Origin: JAITWN01 sp050486285
GTDB taxonomy: Bacteria > Pseudomonadota > Gammaproteobacteria > SZUA-140
Length of the DNA stretch: 64,000 nucleotides
Direction: 5' to 3'
Assembly: GCA_050486285.1 (NCBI GenBank)
Contig: JBJHCZ010000011.1
Span: forward strand, 17,335 to 81,334
Part shown: piece by piece, positions 8,996 to 17,124 of the stretch
Position numbering within the stretch: the first letter of the stretch is position 1
How the letters are laid out: the number at the start of each line of letters is the position of its first letter
Notes under the pieces: generated by a model
What the model saw: only the letters and a program-made list of their open reading frames with translations
Databases searched by the model: none
Told to the model about the DNA's origin: nothing
Position numbers and translations under genes: made by a program

Positions 8996-10018
8996 TCAGG
9001 TCGGGCGCTTGCGGAGTTCTTCCGCGCGATCGCGATTGCCGCGGGCCTCGCAGACCTGAATCAGCACCTGCAGGATACTTTCGTGGCCGGGCTTGCGCGC
9101 AAGCGCCTGTTCACAGCATTGCTCGGCCTGGTCGAGATCGCCGAGGCGGTGGAACATCTTGCCGAGGCCGAGCAGCGCGAAGGGATCGGGACCGACTTCG
9201 AGACTGCGGCGATAACAGCGTTCGGCGCCGGGCACGTCGCCGCCATTCAGCAGCGCGTCGCCGAGGCGGGTCAGCACGCTCTGGTTATCGGGTTCCTGTT
9301 CGAGGATCCGTCGCCACAGCACGATGGCCTCGTCCATCCGTCGCAGCCCGCGCATGCACGCGGCCAGCCCGGTCAGCGCGAAGACATTGTCGGGCTCGAC
9401 ACCGAGCGCGCGCTCGAACCAGGCGGCGCCCTCGGTGAACTCCTTGCGCCGCAGGCACAGGTTGCCGAGCATCGTCAGCGCGGCGACATTGCCGCGATCG
9501 AGATCGATCAGGCGACCGAGCCAGTGCAGGGCCTTGTCGTCCTCGCCGGTCTTGTAATAGAGGTTGCCGAGACCGAGGCAGGCAAAACGGTCATTGCCGC
9601 CGATCTTCAACGCCTGGAGATAGACCTCCTCGGCGGCCGCGAATTCCCCGATCTTGCGCAGAGAATCGCCGAGACGCACCATGACGTGGCTGTCTTCGGG
9701 ATTGCATTCGAGGTAGCGCCGCCAGTAGGTGATCGAGCGCTCCGGACTGCGCAACCCGCGGAAGGCATTGCCGATGCCGCGCAGGGCGAAGACGTTCTCG
9801 GGGTCGAGGCGCAGCAGGCGGTCGTAGTATTCGACGGCGCGCTCGAAATTCTTCAGCTTGCGGCAGACGTCGCCGAGCCCGACCAGGATATAGGCATTGT
9901 TGCCGTCGAGCGCGCAGGCGTCGAGGAACACCTTCTCGGCCTCGCGGTAGCGACGCTGCCCCATCAGGAAATAGGCCCGCTTCGACAGCTTGATGACATT
10001 CTTCTCGGATTCCGGCAT
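8996..10018 (-). CDS. tetratricopeptide-repeat protein
   Basis: A 340-residue protein made almost entirely of about nine 34-residue TPR units (for example ILVGLGDVCRKLKNFERAVE and FACLGLGNLYYKTGEDDKAL). No signal peptide or membrane segment is seen, so it is probably a cytosolic protein-protein interaction scaffold. It lies 116 bp upstream of sucA on the same strand and may be co-transcribed with the suc operon, but no functional tie to 2-oxoglutarate dehydrogenase is known to me. The fold is clear; the partner is unknown. Confidence 0.85.
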   Translation of the reverse strand: MPESEKNVIKLSKRAYFLMGQRRYREAEKVFLDACALDGNNAYILVGLGDVCRKLKNFERAVEYYDRLLRLDPENVFALRGIGNAFRGLRSPERSITYWRRYLECNPEDSHVMVRLGDSLRKIGEFAAAEEVYLQALKIGGNDRFACLGLGNLYYKTGEDDKALHWLGRLIDLDRGNVAALTMLGNLCLRRKEFTEGAAWFERALGVEPDNVFALTGLAACMRGLRRMDEAIVLWRRILEQEPDNQSVLTRLGDALLNGGDVPGAERCYRRSLEVGPDPFALLGLGKMFHRLGDLDQAEQCCEQALARKPGHESILQVLIQVCEARGNRDRAEELRKRPT

Positions 10019-10448
10019 GCCGTCTGCCCCCTGCTCTCGTTGTTATCAGTCGCGGCAGACGGCGCCGGGGCTGCGTCCGCGGGCGCAGCGAGCCGGCTTG
10101 CGCGAACGATTATTTATTCAGGAAATTTATGGGATTACCCGCGCTTCCCTGTACTGCGCCAGGCCGGGCGGGGACCTGTCCGCATTTAAACAACTGGTCC
10201 CGCAAATGTAAATAGCTCGAAGCGGTGAGCGGCCGCGCGCACGCGGTTGAACCCGCGGCGTCGCGCACTGTCATAACGGATAGCGACAGCTGTACGCTCT
10301 TTGGTAATGCGCCCGATTCCTGCGATACTGATCCCTCGCTCTTTTGCCAACCCTCCACGATGACCGATCAGGACGCCCGGCAGGCGGCCGCCCTGAGGGG
10401 TTCATGTGATCGTTGGCCCGGCCGACGGACAGCGCAGCAGTCGAATCA
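10019..10448. other. long non-coding gap between divergent TPR and prkA genes
   Basis: No gene is supported here. The stretch holds an AT-rich patch (about 10107-10130), which is unusual for this GC-rich window, and a short dyad CTGTC-N12-GACAG at 10268-10289. The dyad lies about 160-180 bp upstream of the sigma-54 promoter and is a possible but unproven enhancer-binding site. The start codons of the divergent genes are 10018 (minus) and 10594 (plus). Confidence 0.4.
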
Positions 10449-10466
10449 TTGGCACAGGGATTGCTA
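10449..10466 (+). promoter_or_regulatory. sigma-54 (RpoN) -24/-12 promoter for prkA
   Basis: TTGGCACAGGGATTGCTA matches the sigma-54 consensus TGGCAC-N5-TTGCW exactly at the GG and GC elements with correct spacing. It sits about 130 bp upstream of the prkA start. In Escherichia coli the orthologous yeaGH operon is known to be transcribed with sigma-54 and NtrC, which supports the call. The activator for this organism cannot be read from the sequence. Confidence 0.85.
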
Positions 10467-10593
10467 ATACTTTGATAGAAACGGGATGTCGGGGCGAATA
10501 ACCGGTCAAGACAACAAGCACAAACAAGGAGACGGCAAGATCGCGAGGACATCCACACCGGCAGCATAGGGCAAGATCAGTGAGGGCATCGGC

Positions 10594-12513
10594 ATGACCA
10601 TTTTCGATCACTACCAGTCCCGCTTCGAGGAGTCCAGGGAAGAGGAACTCACCCTGCAGGAATATCTGGATCTCTGCAAGAAGGATCCGTCCTGCTACGC
10701 CACCGCCGCCGAGCGCATCCTGCTCGCGATCGGCGAAGCCGAGCTGATCGACACCAAGAAGGATCCGCGCCTCAGCCGGATCTTCTCCAACAAGGTCATC
10801 AAGGTCTATCCCGCGTTCCGGGAATTCTACGGCATGGAGGAGACGATCGAGCGCATCGTCGCCTTCTTCAAGCATGCCGCGCAGGGCCTCGAGGAAAAGA
10901 AGCAGATTCTTTACCTGCTCGGCCCGGTCGGCGGCGGCAAGTCGTCGCTGGCCGAAAAGCTCAAGGGCCTGATGGAAAAGCAGCCGTTCTACGCGATCAA
11001 GGGCTCGCCGGTCCACGAATCCCCGCTGGCGCTGTTCAACGCCGAAGATGCCCGCATCCTCGAGGACGACTTCGGCATCCCGCGCCGCTATCTCAACGGC
11101 ATCATGTCGCCGTGGGCGGTCAAGCGCCTGCATGAGTACAACGGCGATATCTCGCGCTTCCGTGTCGTGCGCATGCGGCCGTCGGTGCTGAAGCAGGTCG
11201 GCATCGCGAAGACCGAACCGGGCGACGAGAACAACCAGGATATCTCCTCGCTGGTCGGCAAGGTCGACATCCGCAAGCTCGAACAGTACTCCCAGGACGA
11301 CCCCGACGCCTACGCCTATTCCGGCGGACTGTGCCTCGCCAATCAGGGGCTGCTCGAGTTCGTCGAGATGTTCAAGGCCCCGATCAAGGTCCTGCATCCG
11401 CTGCTGACCGCGACCCAGGAGGGCAATTACAACGGCACCGAGGGCATGGGCGCCATTCCGTTCGACGGCATCATCCTCGCCCACTCGAACGAGTCCGAAT
11501 GGCTGAGCTTCAAGAACAACCGCAACAACGAGGCCTTCCTCGATCGCATATATATCGTGAAGGTGCCCTATTGCCTGCGCGTATCCGAAGAGATCCGCAT
11601 CTATGACAAGCTGGTCCGCAACAGCTCGCTGTCCGAGGCCCCGTGCGCGCCGGATACGCTGAAGATGATGGCGCAGTTCGCGGTGCTCTCGCGGCTCAAG
11701 GAACCGGAGAATTCGAGCATCTACTCGAAAATGCGCGTCTATGACGGCGAGAGCCTCAAGGACATCGACCCGAAGGCCAAGTCCTACCAGGAATATCGCG
11801 ACTATGCCGGCGTCGATGAAGGCATGTCCGGGCTGTCCACGCGTTTCGCGTTCAAGATCCTGTCCAAGGTCTTCAACTACGACCACAGCGAGGTCGCCGC
11901 AAACCCGGTGCACCTGCTCTACGTGCTCGAACAGCAGATCGAACAGGAGCAGTTCCCGCCCGAGATCGAGGAGAAGTACCTGTCGTTCATCAAGGGCTGG
12001 CTGGCGCCGCAGTATGTCGACTTCATCGGCAAGGAGATCCAGACCGCCTATCTCGAATCCTATTCCGAGTACGGCCAGAACATCTTCGACCGCTATGTCA
12101 TCTATGCCGACTACTGGATCCAGGACGAGGAATACCACGACATGGATACCGGCGAGAATTTCGATCGCGCAGCGCTGAACGAAGAGCTGGAAAAGATCGA
12201 GAAGCCGGCCGGCATCAGCAACCCGAAGGATTTCCGCAACGAGATCGTCAATTTCGTGCTGCGCGCCCGCGCCCAGAACAACGGCAAGAACCCGCACTGG
12301 ACCAGCTACGAGAAGCTGCGCGAGGTCATCGAGAAGAAGATGTTCTCGAACACCGAGGACCTGCTGCCGGTGATCTCCTTCAATCCGAAGTCTTCCGGTG
12401 ACGACATCAAGAAACACCTGAGCTTCGTCCGCCGCATGATGGACAAGGGCTATACGGAAAAGCAGGTGCGCCTGCTGACCGAATGGTACCTGCGCGTGCG
12501 CAAGTCGAGCTGA
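10594..12513 (+). CDS. prkA: PrkA/YeaG family serine protein kinase (AAA+)
   Basis: A 639-residue cytosolic kinase of the PrkA/YeaG family, linked in other bacteria to starvation and stationary-phase responses. It begins MTIFDHYQSRFEESREE, as usual for the family. The Walker A loop GPVGGGKSS is near residues 110-118, followed by the AAA+ core and the C-terminal kinase-like domain. A sigma-54 promoter lies 128 bp upstream. It heads a three-gene operon with the DUF444 and SpoVR genes, the conserved yeaG-yeaH-ycgB arrangement. Confidence 0.95.
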   Translation: MTIFDHYQSRFEESREEELTLQEYLDLCKKDPSCYATAAERILLAIGEAELIDTKKDPRLSRIFSNKVIKVYPAFREFYGMEETIERIVAFFKHAAQGLEEKKQILYLLGPVGGGKSSLAEKLKGLMEKQPFYAIKGSPVHESPLALFNAEDARILEDDFGIPRRYLNGIMSPWAVKRLHEYNGDISRFRVVRMRPSVLKQVGIAKTEPGDENNQDISSLVGKVDIRKLEQYSQDDPDAYAYSGGLCLANQGLLEFVEMFKAPIKVLHPLLTATQEGNYNGTEGMGAIPFDGIILAHSNESEWLSFKNNRNNEAFLDRIYIVKVPYCLRVSEEIRIYDKLVRNSSLSEAPCAPDTLKMMAQFAVLSRLKEPENSSIYSKMRVYDGESLKDIDPKAKSYQEYRDYAGVDEGMSGLSTRFAFKILSKVFNYDHSEVAANPVHLLYVLEQQIEQEQFPPEIEEKYLSFIKGWLAPQYVDFIGKEIQTAYLESYSEYGQNIFDRYVIYADYWIQDEEYHDMDTGENFDRAALNEELEKIEKPAGISNPKDFRNEIVNFVLRARAQNNGKNPHWTSYEKLREVIEKKMFSNTEDLLPVISFNPKSSGDDIKKHLSFVRRMMDKGYTEKQVRLLTEWYLRVRKSS

Positions 12514-12524
12514 CGCCGCCGGCC

Positions 12525-13802
12525 GTGCCGCTGATCATCGACAGGAGACTGAACGGCAAGAACAAGAGCGCCGTAAACCGGCAGCGCTTCATCCGCCGCT
12601 TCAAGGGACAGATTCGCAAGGCGGTCTCGGAGGCGGTCTCGGAGCGCAGCATCACCGACATCGACTCCGGCGAGAAGATCAATATCCCGGCGCGCGACAT
12701 CAGCGAGCCGACCTTCCGCCATGGCGCCGGCGGCGAGCGTGACCTGGTACTGCCGGGCAACGACGAATACATCGCCGGCGACCGTATCAAGCGGCCGCCG
12801 GACGGCGGCCCCGGCCGCGGTACCCGCGCAAGCCGTGACGGCGAAGGCATGGATGACTTCGTGTTCACGCTGTCGCGCGAGGAATTCATGGAGTTCTTCT
12901 TCGAGGACCTCGCCCTCCCCGACCTGATCAAGACCCGCCTCGCGACCACCGTCGACTTCAAATCAGTGCGCGCCGGCTGGTCGCGCGAGGGCATTCCGTC
13001 GAACATCAACGTCATCCGCTCACTGAAGGGCGCGCTGTCGCGTCGCATCGCGCTGGGCTCCGCCTTCGACCAGCACCGCGAGCGCGTACAGGCGGAACTC
13101 GACGCGCTGCGGAAGGCGCCGGCGGACGACGACGGGCAGCGGGAGGCGCGCATCGCCGAACTGGAGGCCGAGATCGCCCGCCTCTCGCGCAGCATCGAGG
13201 CGATCCCGTTCATCGACACCTTCGATCTGCGCTACAACAACCGTATCCGCCAGCCGCGACCGACGACGCGCGCGGTGATGTTCTGCCTGATGGACGTTTC
13301 CGGGTCGATGGACGAGGAACGCAAGGACATCGCCAAGCGCTTCTTCATCCTGCTCTACCTGTTTCTGACCCGTAACTATGAGCACACCGAGGTCGTATTC
13401 ATACGCCACCACACCACCGCCAAGGAGGTCGACGAGCAGGAGTTCTTTCACTCGCGGGAGACCGGCGGCACGGTGGTCTCCAGCGCGCTGGAGCTGATGC
13501 ACCAGATCATCACCTCACGCTACCCGACCGCGGACTGGAACATCTACGCCGCCCAGGCCTCGGACGGCGACAACTGGAACGACGATTCGCCGTTGTGCCG
13601 CAGCCTGCTGACCGGAAAAATCATGCCGCTGCTGCAGTACTTCGCCTACGTCGAGATCAAGCCCGACGAACACCAGAGCCTGTGGCGGGAATATCTGTCC
13701 GTCCGTGAGCGTCACCGCAATTTCGCGATGCAGCGCATCGACGGCCTGGCCGACATCTACCCGGTTTTCCACAAGCTGTTCCGGCGGAAGACCGCGGCAT
13801 GA
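12525..13802 (+). CDS. YeaH/DUF444 family protein with VWA-like domain
   Basis: DUF444 protein, partner of PrkA-type kinases. I place the start at a GTG (12525) giving VPLIIDRRLNGKNKSAVNRQ, the family's usual N-terminus, 11 bp after the prkA stop. An in-frame ATG at 12483 inside prkA is an alternative. The C-terminal half carries a von Willebrand A-type MIDAS motif, MDVSGSMDEERKD, suggesting metal-dependent protein binding. A Gly/Arg-rich segment (PPDGGPGRGTRASRDGEG) follows the N-terminal part. The last 4 bases overlap the spoVR start. The family call is certain; the molecular role is not established. Confidence 0.92.
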   Translation: MPLIIDRRLNGKNKSAVNRQRFIRRFKGQIRKAVSEAVSERSITDIDSGEKINIPARDISEPTFRHGAGGERDLVLPGNDEYIAGDRIKRPPDGGPGRGTRASRDGEGMDDFVFTLSREEFMEFFFEDLALPDLIKTRLATTVDFKSVRAGWSREGIPSNINVIRSLKGALSRRIALGSAFDQHRERVQAELDALRKAPADDDGQREARIAELEAEIARLSRSIEAIPFIDTFDLRYNNRIRQPRPTTRAVMFCLMDVSGSMDEERKDIAKRFFILLYLFLTRNYEHTEVVFIRHHTTAKEVDEQEFFHSRETGGTVVSSALELMHQIITSRYPTADWNIYAAQASDGDNWNDDSPLCRSLLTGKIMPLLQYFAYVEIKPDEHQSLWREYLSVRERHRNFAMQRIDGLADIYPVFHKLFRRKTAA

Positions 13803-15292
13803 GCCCGGGCTACCTCTCGGAATCCTCGGAATGGACCTTCGACCTGATCGATCGGTACGAGCAGGAGATCGGCCGCGTCGCTGCGGATTTCGGCCTCGAC
13901 ACCTGGCCGAACCAGATCGAGGTCATCAGCGCCGAGCAGATGATGGATGCCTATTCCTCGATCGGCATGCCGGTCAGTTACCACCACTGGTCCTTCGGCA
14001 AGCAGTTCCTGAACGTGGAGCAGCGCTACCGCCGGGGCCACATGGGCCTCGCCTACGAGATCGTCATCAACTCGAATCCCTGCATCGCCTACCTGATGGA
14101 GGAGAACAGCATGATGATGCAGGCGCTGGTGATCGCCCATGCCTCGTTCGGCCACAACTCGTTTTTCAAGGGCAATTATCTGTTCCGCACCTGGACCAGT
14201 GCCGACGCGATCATCGACTACCTGCTGTTCGCCAGGAACTACATCGCGGAATGTGAACAGCGCCACGGCGAGGAGCAGGTCGAACTGTTCCTCGATTCCT
14301 GCCATGCGCTGATGAATTACGGCGTCGATCGTTACAAGCGCCCCTCGCCGCTGTCAGCGAAGGAGGAGGCGCAACGCCAGAAGGAACGCGAGGCCTATCT
14401 GCAGGCGCAGATCAACGACCTCTGGCGCACGATACCGAAGCGGGAATCCGCGGAGAGCGCCCGTGGCGAACAGCGCTTCCCGGCGGAGCCGCAGGAGAAC
14501 CTGCTCTATTTCATCGAGAAGAACGCCCCGCTGCTGAAACCGTGGCAGCGCGAACTGGTGCGCATCGTACGCAAGATGGCGCAGTACTTCTATCCCCAGC
14601 GCCAGACCCAGGTCATGAACGAGGGCTGGGCCACGTTCTGGCACTACACGATCATCAACCGACTCTATGAGGAGGGCCTGGTCAACGACAGCTTCATGAT
14701 GGAGTTTCTCCAGACCCATACCAACGTGATCCACCAGCCGCCGTACAACAGCGAGTACTACAGCGGCATCAACCCCTACGCGCTTGGCTTCGGCATGATG
14801 CGCGACATCCGCCGCATCTGCGAGGCTCCGACCGACGAGGACCGCCGCTGGTTCCCGGACATTGCCGGCAGCGACTGGCGCAAGACCCTCGATTTCGCGA
14901 TGCGCAACTTCAAGGACGAGAGCTTTATCGCGCAATACCTGTCGCCGCGGCTGATGCGGGAGATGAAGCTGTTCAGCGTGCTCGACGACGACCGCAAGCG
15001 CAAACTCGAGGTCACCGCGATCCATGATGATGCCGGTTATCGCCTGGTCCGGCAGGCGCTTGCCGAACAGTACAATCTCGGCAGCAACGAGCCCAATATC
15101 CAGGTCTGGGATGTCCGCCGTGACGGTGACCGTTCCCTGACCCTGCGCCACAGCCAATACCGGCGCCGGCCGCTGCATGCCAACATCGATGAGGTGCTCA
15201 AGCACGTCGTCCGCCTGTGGGGTTTCAATGTGCGGCTCGAGGTCGTCGATACCGACGGCCACGTCGCCCGCACGCATGAATGTGCCGCCTGA
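13799..15292 (+). CDS. SpoVR family protein
   Basis: A 497-residue member of the SpoVR/YcgB family, whose gene almost always accompanies prkA and DUF444 in proteobacteria. Typical segments are seen: YHHWSFGKQF near the N-terminus, AYLMEENSMMMQALV, and MNEGWATFWHYTI in the middle. There is no signal peptide or membrane segment. The start overlaps the DUF444 stop (ATGA), so the two are translationally coupled and under the same sigma-54 promoter. The biochemical function is unknown. Confidence 0.93.
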   Translation: MSPGYLSESSEWTFDLIDRYEQEIGRVAADFGLDTWPNQIEVISAEQMMDAYSSIGMPVSYHHWSFGKQFLNVEQRYRRGHMGLAYEIVINSNPCIAYLMEENSMMMQALVIAHASFGHNSFFKGNYLFRTWTSADAIIDYLLFARNYIAECEQRHGEEQVELFLDSCHALMNYGVDRYKRPSPLSAKEEAQRQKEREAYLQAQINDLWRTIPKRESAESARGEQRFPAEPQENLLYFIEKNAPLLKPWQRELVRIVRKMAQYFYPQRQTQVMNEGWATFWHYTIINRLYEEGLVNDSFMMEFLQTHTNVIHQPPYNSEYYSGINPYALGFGMMRDIRRICEAPTDEDRRWFPDIAGSDWRKTLDFAMRNFKDESFIAQYLSPRLMREMKLFSVLDDDRKRKLEVTAIHDDAGYRLVRQALAEQYNLGSNEPNIQVWDVRRDGDRSLTLRHSQYRRRPLHANIDEVLKHVVRLWGFNVRLEVVDTDGHVARTHECAA

Positions 15293-15378
15293 ACGCGACT
15301 GACGCGGCCGCGCGCCCTCTTTCCGTCATGTAAGTCCGCGCCGGCCACGCCGGCGGCCACGGATCACCGCGATCCGAC

Positions 15379-15384
15379 TATAAT
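15379..15384 (+). promoter_or_regulatory. -10 element immediately upstream of tamA (possible leaderless mRNA)
   Basis: A perfect TATAAT ends 6 bp before the tamA ATG at 15391, so transcription would start at or next to the start codon. No Shine-Dalgarno sequence and no clear -35 are seen. The call rests on the -10 match only. Confidence 0.4.
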
Positions 15385-15390
15385 AGCCCG

Positions 15391-17124
15391 ATGCTGAGAT
15401 ATTCCCTGGCAGGACTGCTGTTGTTGCTGGCATCGACGGCTGCCTGGTCGCAAACCCCGGAACTGGAAATCGAGATCATCGGCGTCTCCGGCGACATGCT
15501 CGCCAACGTGCAATCCGGCCTCAGCCTGTACCTGCAGCGCAACCATCCGCTGCTCGGCGAATCGCTGATCCGCCGCCATCACAACAATGCTGCCGCCGAG
15601 ATCCGCAAGTCGCTGGAACCGTTCGGCCACTATCATGCGAAGGTGGAAGCCTCCCTGGAACAGGACGGCAACCGCTGGCGCGCGCGCTATCGCATCGATC
15701 CCGGCGAACCCGTCCGCATACGCGGCCTCGACCTGCGCATCGAAGGACCCGGTGCCGACGATCCGGCCTTCCTCCGCTGGCGCGCGGGCTGGCCGCTGTC
15801 GCCCGGCGGCATCCTGCTGCACCGCCCCTACGAGGATGCCAAGGGTCGACTGCTGCAGATCGCCCGGGAACGCGGCTATGTCGAGGGCGCGCTGGTGACA
15901 CACCGGATCCTGGTCGACCTTGAAGCGCGCCATGCCGATATCGAGCTGCGCTACCTCACCGGACCGCGCTACACCTTCGGCGAGATCCTGATCGACCAGG
16001 AGGAATTCGATGAAGATTTCCTGCGCCGCTTCCTGAATTTCGACAGCGGCGACCCCTACGACGCCGCGCAACTGCTCGCCCTGCGTCGTGCGTTCGCGGA
16101 CAGCGACTACTTCGAGCGCGCCGACGTGATGCCGATGCACGAACTCGCCGTTGACGGACAGGTTCCGGTCCACATCGTGCTGCGACCCCGCAAGCGCAAG
16201 CTGTATACTGCCGGCCTCGGCTATTCAACCGATACCGGCGCCCGCGGCCGCCTGGGATTCGAGGAACGGCGCGCGAATCAGTATGGGCATCGCTACGGCA
16301 GCACGCTGCGCGTCTCCGAAATCCAGTCGAGCCTGACCGCGCGCTATTACGTTCCGCTCGAGCATCCGACCACCGATGTCCTGACCTGGAGCTTCATCGT
16401 CCTCGACGAGGAGACCGACACCACCGACCGCACCACCGCATCGGTCGGCGCCGACATCACCCAGCAGACCGGACAATGGTTGCGATCGACCGGCCTCAGT
16501 TACGAATGGGAGCAGTTTACGATCGCCGATATCGAAGAACGCAGCCTGCTGCTGATCCCGAGCATCCGCTGGCAGCGGGTGAAGGCCGACCAGCGCATCC
16601 TGACCCGGCAGGGCTGGCTCTTCAGCATCGGCTTCCGCGGCGCCTCCGAACAGGTGCTGTCGGATGCCTCCTTCCTGCAGACCCGCAGCCACGCGAAATA
16701 TATCACCGGCGTCAGCGAACGATCCCGCCTGCTGTTGCGCGCCTCCGGCGGCGCCAGCTGGACGCCCGAGTTTGCCGAGCTGCCGACCTCGCAACGCTTC
16801 TACGCGGGCGGCGACCAGAGCGTGCGCGGCTATGCCTACAACTCGCTTGGCCCGGAAGACGACCTCGGCCGGGTCATCGGCGGGCGTCACCTGCTGGTCG
16901 GCAGCATCGAATACGAATTCGACATCCTGCCGCGCACCGCGGTTGCTGCCTTCTATGACGCCGGCAATGCCTTCAACGGCGACGATTTCAGGCCGCAAGC
17001 GGGCGCCGGCGCGGGGTTGCGATGGAAGACGCCGATCGGCGCCGTGCGCCTCGACCTGGCCCAGGCGTTGAGCAAGGACGGCCGGCCCTGGCGCCTGCAC
17101 CTGACCCTGGGGCCGGACCTGTGA
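15391..17124 (+). CDS. tamA: autotransporter assembly factor TamA (Omp85 family)
   Basis: A 577-residue outer-membrane Omp85 protein. A signal peptide (MLRYSLAGLLLLLASTAAWS) is followed by POTRA domains over roughly residues 25-260 and a C-terminal 16-strand beta-barrel. The barrel contains the family's lid-loop motif in GGDQSVRGYAYN and ends in an aromatic-poor strand (LHLTLGPDL). With TamB it forms the translocation and assembly module that bridges the two membranes. The stop overlaps the tamB start (TGATG), fixing the operon order tamA-tamB. Confidence 0.93.
   Translation: MLRYSLAGLLLLLASTAAWSQTPELEIEIIGVSGDMLANVQSGLSLYLQRNHPLLGESLIRRHHNNAAAEIRKSLEPFGHYHAKVEASLEQDGNRWRARYRIDPGEPVRIRGLDLRIEGPGADDPAFLRWRAGWPLSPGGILLHRPYEDAKGRLLQIARERGYVEGALVTHRILVDLEARHADIELRYLTGPRYTFGEILIDQEEFDEDFLRRFLNFDSGDPYDAAQLLALRRAFADSDYFERADVMPMHELAVDGQVPVHIVLRPRKRKLYTAGLGYSTDTGARGRLGFEERRANQYGHRYGSTLRVSEIQSSLTARYYVPLEHPTTDVLTWSFIVLDEETDTTDRTTASVGADITQQTGQWLRSTGLSYEWEQFTIADIEERSLLLIPSIRWQRVKADQRILTRQGWLFSIGFRGASEQVLSDASFLQTRSHAKYITGVSERSRLLLRASGGASWTPEFAELPTSQRFYAGGDQSVRGYAYNSLGPEDDLGRVIGGRHLLVGSIEYEFDILPRTAVAAFYDAGNAFNGDDFRPQAGAGAGLRWKTPIGAVRLDLAQALSKDGRPWRLHLTLGPDL

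Noticed and set aside
10402..12417. 671-residue minus-strand frame opposite prkA
   Set aside because: Antisense shadow; prkA is clearly the coding strand.
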